Below are positions 8,930-17,470 of a DNA stretch of 64,000 bases, piece after piece. A model generated the notes under the pieces. The model ran no database searches. It was not told the origin of the DNA and saw nothing but the letters and a program-made list of their open reading frames with translations. Every line of letters begins with the position of its first letter. Within the stretch, counting starts at the first letter, position 1. The stretch is from NCBI RefSeq assembly GCF_963422335.1, contig NZ_OY729424.1, positions 1,178,001-1,242,000 on the forward strand, given 5' to 3'. The stretch comes from an uncultured Roseateles sp. (GTDB lineage Bacteria > Pseudomonadota > Gammaproteobacteria > Burkholderiales > Burkholderiaceae_C). The translations under genes and the position numbers were made by a program.

Positions 8930-9592
8930 ATGACTATCGCCAAGCCTGCGAGTCCTCGCCTCCGGCGAACCAAGGCCGAGCAATCGGCGCTTGAGGCCCA
9001 GGTGGTGCAGATCTCGCTGCAGCTGTTCACCGAGGGTGGCGGCGAGGCGGTGTCGATGCGCAAGATCGCCAGCGAGGTGGGCGTGCCGCCCATGTCGCTC
9101 TACCGCTACTTTCCGTCCAAGGCCCATCTCGTTCGCCATATCTGGCAGGACCTGCTGTCCCGCGCCTGCGCCGAGGGCAAGCTCGAGGCGGCCCGCTGCA
9201 GCGGGCCGCTGCATAAGCTGCGGGCCTTCATGGGTGGGTTTCTGCGCCACTGGCTCAAGCACCGCCATCACTACTGGTTTGTCTTCTGCAACCATGCCGC
9301 GCCCGACCTGACCGGCGGTGATCAAGAGGCCGAGCCGATACGCCCGGACCCTCACGAGGTGCTCGAGCTGATCAGCCGTCTGCTGGCCCAGTGCGCGGGC
9401 TCGGCCCAGGAGCCTGGCGAGACGCTGAGGCATCTGGCCGAGGAGTTGCTGTGCTACGCGCTGGGCTTTCTGGTGACCGCCGTTGGCCTGGTGCTCAAGA
9501 CCCCCGCTGAAATCGCCCGCCTGCTGGAGCGCTTGCTGGACAGCATGGAGTCACGCATCGGCGCCGAGCTGGGCGCGGGGGTCGCGGCCTGA
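8930..9592 (+). CDS. TetR/AcrR family transcriptional regulator
   Basis: A 220-aa TetR-type repressor. The helix-turn-helix is at residues about 20-65 (SMRKIASEVGVPPMSLYRYF, followed by SKAHLVRHIW); the rest is a helical ligand/dimer domain with a hydrophobic C-terminal stretch. The ATG at 8930 is the best start; frames from 8822 add residues with no family resemblance. Its HTH and following helices resemble the TetR half of the fusion at 6606-7781, suggesting local duplication. Its last 42 bases overlap, on the other strand, the end of the diguanylate cyclase gene at 9551. The target is unknown. Confidence 0.85.
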   Translation: MTIAKPASPRLRRTKAEQSALEAQVVQISLQLFTEGGGEAVSMRKIASEVGVPPMSLYRYFPSKAHLVRHIWQDLLSRACAEGKLEAARCSGPLHKLRAFMGGFLRHWLKHRHHYWFVFCNHAAPDLTGGDQEAEPIRPDPHEVLELISRLLAQCAGSAQEPGETLRHLAEELLCYALGFLVTAVGLVLKTPAEIARLLERLLDSMESRIGAELGAGVAA

Positions 9593-11596
9593 GGGCCGCG
9601 GCGGCAACAAAGCCTCGCTGGCCGGCCCGGTCTCGAAAAAACGCACCGCGTTGCGCCCGGACTTCTTGGCCTGGTACATCGCCATATCGGCCCGCTTCAG
9701 CAGTTCTTCCACCGGAATGTCGCTGCCGGCGAAGAGGCAGACGCCTATGCTCGGCGAGCCGGTGTAGGTCGCGCCACCGAGTTGCACCTGCCCGTTGATG
9801 GCGCCGCGTATCTTCTCGGCTATGGCCGCGGCCTGGCTCCTGGCCTGCTCGGGCTGGGCACTCAGCTCGGCCAGGATGACCACGAACTCGTCGCCGCCCT
9901 GGCGGGCCACCGTGTCATTGGCCCTGACGTTGGCGCGCAGGCGCCGTGCCACTTCGATCAGCAGCTGGTCTCCGACGTCGTGGCCCTGGCTGTCGTTGAG
10001 CTCCTTGAAGCGGTCGAGGTCGATGAAGAGCACGGCCGCATGGGTCTGGTGCCTTGCGCTCGCCGCGAGCACCTGGCCCAGCCGGTCACGCAGCAGCCGC
10101 CGGTTGGGCAGCTCGGTCAGCGGGTCGTAGAAGGCCAGGCGCTGGATCGCCTTCTCCGCCTGCTTCTTCACCGTGATGTCGGAAAACACCGCGACATAGT
10201 TCTGCACCCGTCCGTCCTCGTCGGTCACCGCCGTGATGCTGAGCCACTCGGGATAGATCTCGCCATTCCTGCGCCGGTTCCAGACCTCGCCCTGCCAGTG
10301 CTGGCAGCTGTTCAGCACCTGCCACATCGCCGCATAAAAGGCCGGCTCATGGCGCCCGGAGCTCAGCAGCCGGCCGGTGACCTGGCCGACGGCTTCGTCC
10401 GAGCTGTAGCCGGTGATGCGGGTGAAGGCCTGGTTGACCTTCAAGATCACCTGATTGGCGTCGGTGACGACCATGGCCTCCAGCGACTCGAAGGCAATCG
10501 CCGCCACGCGCAACTCGGCCTGCGCCTGGCGGCGCGCGGTGATGTCTGAGGCCACGCCCACAAAGCCGCTGAGCGCGCCCTGCTCGTCGCGCAGCAGCTG
10601 CAGGTCCAGGTCCAGCCAGAGCCTGGCGCCATCCTTGCGACGGTTGAGAAACTGCGCTCTCAGGCCCTGACCGCTCTCGATGGCCTGGCTCAGCCGGGCC
10701 CGGACCGACGGGTCGGCCGCCTCGTGCAGCAGCAGCGGGCCGGGCTTTTGCCCCAGCGCCTCCTCAGGGCCGTAGCCGGTGATGCGGCTGAAGGCCTGGT
10801 TGACCCAGACGATGCGGCGCTCGGCGTTGGTGATCAGCACCGCGTTGTTGGTCAGCTCCGCCACCAGCGCCAGGCGCTCGAGTTCGCGCGCCTGTGCGCT
10901 CAGCCGCCGGTACTGGCGCCTCACCATGCGGGCGGTCGGCTCGGCGACACCCAGCGTCAGGCCGGCGAACATCAGCACGCTGACGAGGGCCCACAGACGG
11001 GCCGCATCGGTCGCGGTGGCATAGCGGCCACGCGCCTGGCGCTCGAGTTCATCGACCAGATCCTGCGCCGCCTCAAGGGCGGGGTCGGCTTCTATCTCGA
11101 CCTGGGCCGCCAGCAGCCTTGTGCCGGCCGCGGTCCCCTGCGCTCGGCTGTCGAGCAGGGCCTCCGCCCGGGACCAGAGCCGCTGGCGGGCGCTGATCCA
11201 GGCGGCCAGCGCCTGCGCCAGATCCGGCGCTTCGGCCTGGGTGTCTTCCAGCTGGGCGATCAGCCTGTCCAGGCGCTGCGCCTGCGCTGCGGCGCGGTCA
11301 AGGCTGGCGCGCAACTGGCCGCTGGCGCTCAGCGCGGCGGTGTCATCACCGTCGCTGAGCACGGCGAGTCGACCGATGCGCTGGCTCAGCATGCGCTGCG
11401 CGCCGGCCAGCTCGGCCACTTCGGCATCGACGGCGCGAGCCCGCTGCGCCCGCTCGGCCTGCCAGGCAAAGAAGCCGGCCTGGGCACTGGCCAGCAGCAG
11501 CACCGCATACATGGCCAGGCGCACCCAGCCGTGCGCCGACGCGTCCGACTTCAGCGCGGGCAGGCCGAGCTGCGACTCCGTGGCATCGCTGCGCAT
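9551..11596 (-). CDS. Membrane diguanylate cyclase with PilJ-type sensor, two PAS and GGDEF
   Basis: A 681-aa enzyme predicted to make cyclic di-GMP from two GTP. It has one TM helix near residue 30, a periplasmic helical sensor of the PilJ/type-IV-pili MCP N-terminal kind (AELAGAQRMLSQRIGRLAVL, residues about 60-80), a second TM near 210, PAS domains at about 240-360 and 365-485 (both with FxRITGY), and a GGDEF domain at about 490-655. The active site is ARQGGDEFVVI, and RAND five residues upstream is an intact RxxD inhibitory site. It begins 8 bases after the GGDEF-EAL gene and is likely in the same transcript. Confidence 0.9.
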   Translation of the reverse strand: MRSDATESQLGLPALKSDASAHGWVRLAMYAVLLLASAQAGFFAWQAERAQRARAVDAEVAELAGAQRMLSQRIGRLAVLSDGDDTAALSASGQLRASLDRAAAQAQRLDRLIAQLEDTQAEAPDLAQALAAWISARQRLWSRAEALLDSRAQGTAAGTRLLAAQVEIEADPALEAAQDLVDELERQARGRYATATDAARLWALVSVLMFAGLTLGVAEPTARMVRRQYRRLSAQARELERLALVAELTNNAVLITNAERRIVWVNQAFSRITGYGPEEALGQKPGPLLLHEAADPSVRARLSQAIESGQGLRAQFLNRRKDGARLWLDLDLQLLRDEQGALSGFVGVASDITARRQAQAELRVAAIAFESLEAMVVTDANQVILKVNQAFTRITGYSSDEAVGQVTGRLLSSGRHEPAFYAAMWQVLNSCQHWQGEVWNRRRNGEIYPEWLSITAVTDEDGRVQNYVAVFSDITVKKQAEKAIQRLAFYDPLTELPNRRLLRDRLGQVLAASARHQTHAAVLFIDLDRFKELNDSQGHDVGDQLLIEVARRLRANVRANDTVARQGGDEFVVILAELSAQPEQARSQAAAIAEKIRGAINGQVQLGGATYTGSPSIGVCLFAGSDIPVEELLKRADMAMYQAKKSGRNAVRFFETGPASEALLPPRPSGRDPRAQLGADA

Positions 11597-11604
11597 GCCG
11601 GCAG

Positions 11605-14112
11605 TCAGCAGGACCCGGCCGCGGGCCAGGGCTGCAGGGCCAGCCGGGCGGTGAAGTCGTCGGCATCGAGGGCCTTGGCAAACAGCCAGCCCTGATAGGT
11701 TTCGCAGCCATGGTCACGCAGGAACTGCAGCTGGGCCTCGGTCTCGACGCCTTCGGCCACCAGGGTCAGGCCGAGGCTGTGGGCCAGGGCGATGATGGAG
11801 CGGGAAATCTTGATGTCGTTCAGGTCGTGCGGTATGTCGCTGATGAAGCCCCGGTCTATCTTCAGCTTGGACACCGGCAGGGCCTTCAGATAGGCCAGCG
11901 AGGAATAGCCGGTGCCGAAGTCATCCAGCGCCACCGTGCAGCCCAGCGCCACCAGGGCCTCGAGCTGCTCGCGGGCAATCACCGGCTGCACCATGGCGAT
12001 CGACTCGGTGATCTCGATCTCGAGCAGCCGGGCCGGCGCACCGGTGCGCTGCAGCGTGGCGCCGACCTTGTCGGGCAGGTTGCGCTGGCGGAACTGCTGG
12101 GCCGAGAAGTTGACGGCCACCCGCAGGGGCGTGCCGGCCTGGGCCCAGGCGGCGATCTGCCGGCAGGCCGTTTCCAGCACCCAGTCCGACAGCGGCAGTA
12201 TCAGCCCCGTGGTCTCGGCAACCGGGATGAAGCGGCTCGGTGACACGTCGCCCAGCAGCTCGTCGCGCCAGCGCAGCAGCGCCTCGGCGCCGACGATGGC
12301 GCCGGTGTGGGCGTCCACCTGGGGCTGGTAGAGCAGCTTCAGCCCGCCGCGGTGGATGGCGTCCTTCAGCCGGGCATGCAGCTGCATGTTCTCGTGCGCG
12401 TGCTGGTCCAGCTGCGCCGAGTAGCAGGCATAGGTGCCGCGGCCGGCGCGCTTGGCCTGGTACATGGCCAGGTCGGCGTAGCGCAGCAGGTTGTCGCTGT
12501 CCTGCGCGTCATCGGGCGAGAAGGCCAGGCCTATGCTGCCGCTGGCATCGACCTCGTGGCCCTGCACCAAGCAGGGCGCGTCCAGCGACTGCAGCAACTT
12601 CTCGGCCACGCTCACCGCCTCGTCCACGCTGCCCAGCTCCGACAGCAGGATGCCGAACTCATCGCCGCCGAGCCGGGCCAGCGTGTCGCACTCGCGCAGC
12701 ACCGCGCCCAGCCGCTGGCTCACGTGCACCAGCAGCTCGTCGCCGGCCAGATGGCCGAAGCTGTCGTTCACCGTCTTGAAATCGTCCAGGTCCAGGAACA
12801 GGGCCGCCACCCGCCGTTCGCTGCGCTTGGCCTGGGCCAGCGCCTGGTTCAGCTGCAGACGGAACAGCCAGCGATTGGGCAGGCCGGTGAGTTCGTCATG
12901 CGTGGCCCGGTGCCGCAGCGACTCCTCGAAGCCCTTGCGTTCGGTCAGGTCACGGACATAGGCAATCGCATGCTGCTCGTTCTCGTCCTCCCAGTGACCC
13001 AGCGAGATGTCCACCGGCAGCATCTGCCCGTCGCGGCGCATCAGCCGCAGGTCGAGCGAGCCCATCGCCCGCGCATTGGCCGATCTGAAGTACTCGCGCA
13101 TGGCGTGGCCGTGCTTGTCGCGCAGATGCGGGGGCAGGAAGATATCGACGTTCTGGCCGATCAGCTCCGCCAGCGGATAGCCGGACAGCGTCTCCATGGC
13201 CGGATTGGCCATCAGTATCGACCCGGTGTGATTGACCCACAGCACGCCATCGGGGGCGGCGCTCAGCACCAGCTTCTCTCGCTGGTGCTGGGTCTCCAGC
13301 CGCTCCAGCGGCCGGCGCAAGGCTTCGTTGAAGGTGGCATGGAACAGGTACAGATAGGCCGCGACCTTGTAGAGGTGGCCGATCGCATTCGCGCCGTCCT
13401 TGTCGACCACGCCCAGCAGGGTGAAGAACAGCTCGGAGGCCGCGGACAGGGCCACCGTGAAGATCAGCGCCATCACGCACTCGCGGGCCAGCTCCTCGCG
13501 GCGGCGCCAGAGCACCGCCAGCGTCAGCAAGTTGACGCCTATCGTCAGCCACTCCAAGCCGATCTTCAGCGGCGTCAGCCCCTTGCCCTCGACAAACAGG
13601 GCCGGCACCCGGTCGGCCCAGAGCAGGCCGACGGCGCTGGCCAGACTCAGCCAGCCCAGCATCAAGGCCAGCGCCAGCCGCTTGTGGCTCTCGCTGATGT
13701 CGGGCAGGGCCGGCAGCAGGGCATAGGCCAGCAGCGCCGCCGCGGCGAGCAGGCGCGCCAGTATCCAGAAGTAGATCGACTTCTGCGGCGAGTTGGGGCT
13801 GAGCGCGTCGGGCATGCCGGCATAGCTCAGCGTGTGCAGGAAGTCGAGCACGCCCACACCGAGGAATGCCAGGCCCAGCAACACCACCGCGCCCTTGCGC
13901 ACCGGCAGGATGGCCCGGTAGCCCGTCACGAAGACGAGCAGCGACACCACCACCGAGAACAGCTCCACGACGCTGTGCATGAACAGGAAGGGCGCCGGCT
14001 CGAGTGCGACATGCCGTGACGGATGCGACACCCACCACAGCAGCGGCAAGGCGAGCAACAGCAAGCCCCAGCCCGCGGCGCTTTGATAGGGGTGTTTGTG
14101 CCTGGACTGCAT
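11605..14112 (-). CDS. MASE3-PAS-GGDEF-EAL cyclic di-GMP protein
   Basis: An 835-aa membrane protein. Residues about 1-260 hold several TM helices with the MASE3 signature (DFLHTLSYAGMPD). A PAS domain follows (about 275-385, ending YVRDLTERKGFEES), then GGDEF (about 395-560; LARLGGDEFGIL with an RECD inhibitory site five residues before) and EAL (about 570-820; EALLRW, DDFGTGYSSLAYLKAL, KIDRGFI). Both catalytic motifs look intact, so it could synthesise or break down c-di-GMP; the EAL metal and loop-6 residues suggest phosphodiesterase activity. It precedes the PilJN-GGDEF cyclase with 8 bases between and follows the chemotaxis receptor by 35 bases. Confidence 0.92.
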   Translation of the reverse strand: MQSRHKHPYQSAAGWGLLLLALPLLWWVSHPSRHVALEPAPFLFMHSVVELFSVVVSLLVFVTGYRAILPVRKGAVVLLGLAFLGVGVLDFLHTLSYAGMPDALSPNSPQKSIYFWILARLLAAAALLAYALLPALPDISESHKRLALALMLGWLSLASAVGLLWADRVPALFVEGKGLTPLKIGLEWLTIGVNLLTLAVLWRRREELARECVMALIFTVALSAASELFFTLLGVVDKDGANAIGHLYKVAAYLYLFHATFNEALRRPLERLETQHQREKLVLSAAPDGVLWVNHTGSILMANPAMETLSGYPLAELIGQNVDIFLPPHLRDKHGHAMREYFRSANARAMGSLDLRLMRRDGQMLPVDISLGHWEDENEQHAIAYVRDLTERKGFEESLRHRATHDELTGLPNRWLFRLQLNQALAQAKRSERRVAALFLDLDDFKTVNDSFGHLAGDELLVHVSQRLGAVLRECDTLARLGGDEFGILLSELGSVDEAVSVAEKLLQSLDAPCLVQGHEVDASGSIGLAFSPDDAQDSDNLLRYADLAMYQAKRAGRGTYACYSAQLDQHAHENMQLHARLKDAIHRGGLKLLYQPQVDAHTGAIVGAEALLRWRDELLGDVSPSRFIPVAETTGLILPLSDWVLETACRQIAAWAQAGTPLRVAVNFSAQQFRQRNLPDKVGATLQRTGAPARLLEIEITESIAMVQPVIAREQLEALVALGCTVALDDFGTGYSSLAYLKALPVSKLKIDRGFISDIPHDLNDIKISRSIIALAHSLGLTLVAEGVETEAQLQFLRDHGCETYQGWLFAKALDADDFTARLALQPWPAAGSC

Positions 14113-14147
14113 CTCAGGCGCTCAGATCGAAGACGGGCAAGCCACTG

Positions 14148-15680
14148 TCAGGAGAACACCTTCACCGCGCTCATCAGGCGTTGCGCCTGCTCGCTCATGG
14201 CCCGGGCTGCGGCGCTGCTCTGCTCCACCATCGCCGCGTTCTGCTGCGTCATCTCGTCGAGCTGGTCCACCGCCTGGCCGACCTGGGCGATGCCTATGGC
14301 CTGCTCCTGCGACGCGCCGGTGATCTCGGTGATCAGATCGCTCACGCGGTGGACATGGCTGACCACCGCCAGCATCGTCTGCCCCGCATCGGCCACCAGC
14401 CGGGAGCCGCTCTCGACCTTGCCGGCCGCGTCTTCGATCAGGTTCTTGATCTCCTTGGCGGCGGCGGCCGAGCGGCCGGCCAGGCTGCGGACCTCGGCCG
14501 CCACCACGGCAAAGCCCCGGCCTTGCTCGCCGGCGCGCGCCGCCTCCACCGCAGCATTCAGCGCCAGGATATTGGTCTGGAAGGCAATGCCGTCAATGAC
14601 GCCGATGATGTCGGCAATCCTGCGGCTCGAATCCGAGATCAATGCCATCGTCGAGACCACCTTGTCCACCGCGGCGCCGCCCTGCGCCGCCACCCCGGTT
14701 GCGGCCTGGGCCAACTGGCTGGCCTGGAGGGCGGTCTCGGAGTTCTGCCGCACGGTGGCGGTCTGCTGCTCCATCGCGGCCGCCGTCTGCTCGAGATTCG
14801 AGGCCGTCTGCTCGGTGCGGCTGGACAGGCTGTGGTTGGCCAGGGCGATCTCCTTGCTCGCCACCTCGACGCCCGAGACCTGCTCCTGCACATCGGCCAT
14901 CAGCGAGCGCAGATTGAGCCCCGACTGCGTGATCGCACGGGCAATCCGGCCGATCTCGTCGCTGCGATCGAGGTAGAGATGGCTGGGCTCGCCGCTGGCG
15001 ACCTTCTCGGCCACGGCCAGCACCTGGCGCAGCGGCGCCACCAGCTGGGCTTCGATGAGCCAGCTGGTCAGGGCCAGGGCGCCGGCCAGCGGCAGCAAGG
15101 CCGCGACCGGTGCTGCCGGCAGTACCATCAGCGCCGAACCGGCGGCCAGGCCCAGCAACAGCAGCGGCGCCCGCACCCGCCAGGCCGCAGGCAGCAGCTG
15201 CGGGGCGCTGAGCCAGCGCAGCATGCCTGTCCGGACCACCAGGCCACGGTGAAACTCCAGGCCACCGGCCCGGCCCTCCCTGAAACGCCGGTACAGGGCC
15301 TCGGTGGCCGCTATCTCCTGGCGGCCGGGCTTGGTGCGCACCGACAGATAGCCCGTGACCTGACCATTGCGCCGCATCGGCGCGGCATTGGCACGAACCC
15401 AGTAGTGGTCGCCGTCGCTGCGCCGGTTCTTCACCAGAGCCGTCCAGGACTCCCCCTTCTTCAGGCTGCGCCACATATCCGCAAAGGCCTCGATGGGCAT
15501 GTCCGGGTGCCGCACCAGGTTGTGCGGCCGGCCGATCAACTCTTCGGCGGCAAAGCCGCTGGTGCGGATGAAGGCCGCGTTCGCATAGGTGATGTGGCTC
15601 GAGGCATCCGTGGTGGACAGCAAGGTCTCTGCATCAGAGAACTCGAACTCCCTCTGCGTGATCGGCGTGTTTGCTCTCAT
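14148..15680 (-). CDS. Aer-like PAS methyl-accepting chemotaxis protein
   Basis: A 510-aa chemoreceptor. The ATG at 15680 has a GGAGGG site 4 bases upstream; the frame open further upstream has no protein-like features. An N-terminal PAS domain (residues about 10-115: TTDASSHITYANAAFIRTSG, RHPDMPIEAFADMW) is of the Aer redox/energy-taxis type. Two adjacent TM segments (about 175-215) flank almost no periplasmic loop. A HAMP region leads to the signalling coiled coil with the highly conserved hairpin tip (IDGIAFQTNILALNAAVEAA then RAGEQGRGFAVVAAEVR). It leads a block with the two c-di-GMP proteins. A perfect 22-bp palindrome lies about 80 bases upstream of its start. Confidence 0.93.
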   Translation of the reverse strand: MRANTPITQREFEFSDAETLLSTTDASSHITYANAAFIRTSGFAAEELIGRPHNLVRHPDMPIEAFADMWRSLKKGESWTALVKNRRSDGDHYWVRANAAPMRRNGQVTGYLSVRTKPGRQEIAATEALYRRFREGRAGGLEFHRGLVVRTGMLRWLSAPQLLPAAWRVRAPLLLLGLAAGSALMVLPAAPVAALLPLAGALALTSWLIEAQLVAPLRQVLAVAEKVASGEPSHLYLDRSDEIGRIARAITQSGLNLRSLMADVQEQVSGVEVASKEIALANHSLSSRTEQTASNLEQTAAAMEQQTATVRQNSETALQASQLAQAATGVAAQGGAAVDKVVSTMALISDSSRRIADIIGVIDGIAFQTNILALNAAVEAARAGEQGRGFAVVAAEVRSLAGRSAAAAKEIKNLIEDAAGKVESGSRLVADAGQTMLAVVSHVHRVSDLITEITGASQEQAIGIAQVGQAVDQLDEMTQQNAAMVEQSSAAARAMSEQAQRLMSAVKVFS

Positions 15681-15740
15681 CGGCCCTCCAGTACATGACG
15701 TGCAGGAACAGGTACCGCAACAGACTCGCGTCCGTGCCGG

Positions 15741-15750
15741 CTTGCGCAAG
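15741..15750. repeat. 10-bp perfect palindrome
   Basis: CTTGCGCAAG, a perfect short palindrome just downstream (relative to the chemoreceptor gene) of the larger palindrome at 15759-15780. It shares the TTGCG/CGCAA ends with it and may be a half-conserved second copy of the same protein-binding site. Confidence 0.4.
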
Positions 15751-15758
15751 CTCAAGGA

Positions 15759-15780
15759 ATTTGCGTACGCGTACGCAAAT
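15759..15780. promoter_or_regulatory. Perfect 22-bp palindrome, candidate operator
   Basis: Positions 15759-15780 read identically on both strands: each 11-base arm is ATTTGCGTACG followed by its complement. The site lies about 80 bases upstream of the chemoreceptor ATG, where a promoter would be expected. Perfect symmetry of this length with no loop fits a dimeric regulator (TetR, GntR or MarR class) rather than a terminator. The regulator is not identified; several HTH proteins lie within 10 kb but none is shown to bind here. Confidence 0.55.
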
Positions 15781-15832
15781 GTAGCGGAAAAGTGGGCGAG
15801 AGCGCTTTTTTCTTGATGGCCGAGCCACAATG

Positions 15833-15862
15833 CAAAACGCCAACCCTGAGGTTGGCGTTTTG
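15833..15862. terminator. Bidirectional terminator-like hairpin
   Basis: A 13-bp perfect stem (CAAAACGCCAACC with its complement) and a 4-base CTGA loop. Both arms end in TTTTG, so it could act in either direction. No intact gene now ends into it: the chemoreceptor starts 150 bases to the left and only a HipA remnant lies to the right. It may be left over from a deleted neighbour at the edge of the patchy region. Confidence 0.6.
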
Positions 15863-15951
15863 ACAAGTCGGCCGATTGCCGACCGAAAGTAAAGCAATAG
15901 CTTGCCTTACCTCGCTCAGCTGGCCACTCGGAATGAGCGGGATTCAACCAA

Positions 15952-16476
15952 ATGCTGACGCAGCTTTTTCGGCGCGTTCGCGATACCTGGCCGTGTTTGC
16001 GCGCCAAGGGCTCGTACAAAACCGTCCTGAAGCTGTTGAGCTTTTACTGCTCCCCTGGGGGCTACCAATCCGCCAAGTCCCAGCTCTTCGACATGGTGGC
16101 CCTGTCTTGCATCCTGGGCAATGGCGACGCTCACCTCAAAAACTTTGGTGTGCTTTACGAGGGGGTGCGCGCACAAGTGGCCATGGCACCGGCCTACGAC
16201 ATCGTCTGCACCCGGCTCTACATCCCAGACGACACGCTCGCGCTCACCCTGGATGGCAGCAAGGTGTTCTTCGCCGCGCGCCAAGGCCTGCTCAGTTTCG
16301 GTGTCGAGTGCGGCCTCAAGCCGAATGCGATCGGCCCGCGACTGGCTCAGCTGGCGCAACTCACTCTGGACATGCTGGAGGAGATGGCCGACACGGTGGC
16401 CAGGCTGCCCGGTCTGCGCAATGCCATAGAACCGGAAGCCCTGCTCTACCGGCGCACCTTCGCAGGCGGCGCGTAG
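15952..16476 (+). pseudogene. Truncated HipA-type serine/threonine kinase (C-terminal part)
   Basis: A 174-aa frame matching only the C-terminal half of HipA toxin kinases (normally about 410-440 aa). The catalytic-loop region GNGDAHLKNFGVLYEG and the metal-binding APAYDIVCT segment are recognisable. The N-terminal subdomain, the ATP-binding P-loop-like segment and the autophosphorylation loop are missing, and there is no HipB antitoxin gene. Family resemblance begins at about residue 20 (KGSYKTVLKLLSFY), so the first codons are probably chance sequence after a deletion point near 16000. I regard it as a non-functional remnant. A short expressed protein cannot be excluded. Confidence 0.75.
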
Positions 16477-16564
16477 CAACTAGCCGCTCGCCTGCGGACC
16501 TTCGGGAAACCCCAGGTACTGCCACTTTATCGGCGCGTTAGCATGGGCCCAGGGAGAGAAAACA

Positions 16565-17470
16565 ATGACAGTCCTTGCTTCCAGGCGCGTGGCACCTTTG
16601 GTCTGCGCGTTCCTTTCTGGCGCGGTTCTCAGCACAGCGGCCTCGGCAGGTGCCTTCGGATCCATCACCGTATCGGACTTCCGTATCGGACTCACCGATC
16701 TGAATCCCAACGACGGCATCGATCCCTCGATGGCCTTCGTCCTTCCGACGGAGATGCTCGGGAACAAAGTCGAAGCCCAGGCCGGTGCCTTGAACGCAGG
16801 AACCTACAACTATGGCGCTGCCATCGGCGTTCAGCCGCTCGATCCGGTCTCGACCAAGGTGGTCACTCCTACAGCCGCCGTAACAGCTTCAATCGGCCCC
16901 GGTAGTGTCCCGGGCTCGACGACGACGGTGAAGCTCGCAGGTTGGGCTACACCGTCAACGCTGTTTGACGATCGCTCTGAGTTCTTTGCCAGAGGAGTTT
17001 TGCCGGCGAATTCCATGGTCTATGGAAACTTGTCGTTGACCCCCTGGTCGAGCATCACCTTCAGTTTTGATGTCGACATCGTGGTTGGAACGACCGGTGG
17101 CAAAAAGACCAACCCGAATTTTGGTGGGGAGTATTCGAGCGCGGGAATGAGCTTCTTGGCCATTGCCAACAACTCGAACCAGACACGAGTCGTCGGCCAT
17201 GAGCTGGTAGTTAATTCCAGTGCCGGGAACGGCACCTACGTCGGCGCATCGGACAGTGGGCACTGGGCGGCGAATTCAGTGACGCTGACCAACGACACCA
17301 ACGAAGTCATGTACGCGCAGGTGACACTCTTCACGCAGGTCTGGGGCCTCACATACGCAGATCCGGTTCCTGAGCCTGCCACTGTGTTGATGATGGCTTC
17401 TGGCGTTCTGCTGCTGGCTGGCCGGCGCGCACTGCGCAAGTCAGCTGGAGCTGCTCAGGCAGCCAGCTGA
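16565..17470 (+). CDS. PEP-CTERM sorting domain-containing exported protein
   Basis: A 301-aa exported protein with an N-terminal signal peptide (cleavage near ASAGAFGS), a beta-rich body without known enzymatic motifs, and a C-terminal PEP-CTERM tail (VPEPATVLMMASGVLLLAG, then RRALRK). The tail directs processing by an exosortase/archaeosortase-type peptidase and surface or matrix attachment; no exosortase gene is in the window. The ATG is preceded by AGGGAG. The segment DFRIGLTDLNPNDGIDPS resembles the PEP-CTERM protein at 33452-34507, so they are likely paralogues. Its end overlaps the DUF6884 gene by 16 bases tail to tail. GC looks lower than in the flanking genes. Confidence 0.85.
   Translation: MTVLASRRVAPLVCAFLSGAVLSTAASAGAFGSITVSDFRIGLTDLNPNDGIDPSMAFVLPTEMLGNKVEAQAGALNAGTYNYGAAIGVQPLDPVSTKVVTPTAAVTASIGPGSVPGSTTTVKLAGWATPSTLFDDRSEFFARGVLPANSMVYGNLSLTPWSSITFSFDVDIVVGTTGGKKTNPNFGGEYSSAGMSFLAIANNSNQTRVVGHELVVNSSAGNGTYVGASDSGHWAANSVTLTNDTNEVMYAQVTLFTQVWGLTYADPVPEPATVLMMASGVLLLAGRRALRKSAGAAQAAS

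Noticed and set aside
15741..15780. A transcription terminator at the palindromes
   Set aside because: There is no loop and no T-run; it fits a protein-binding site better.
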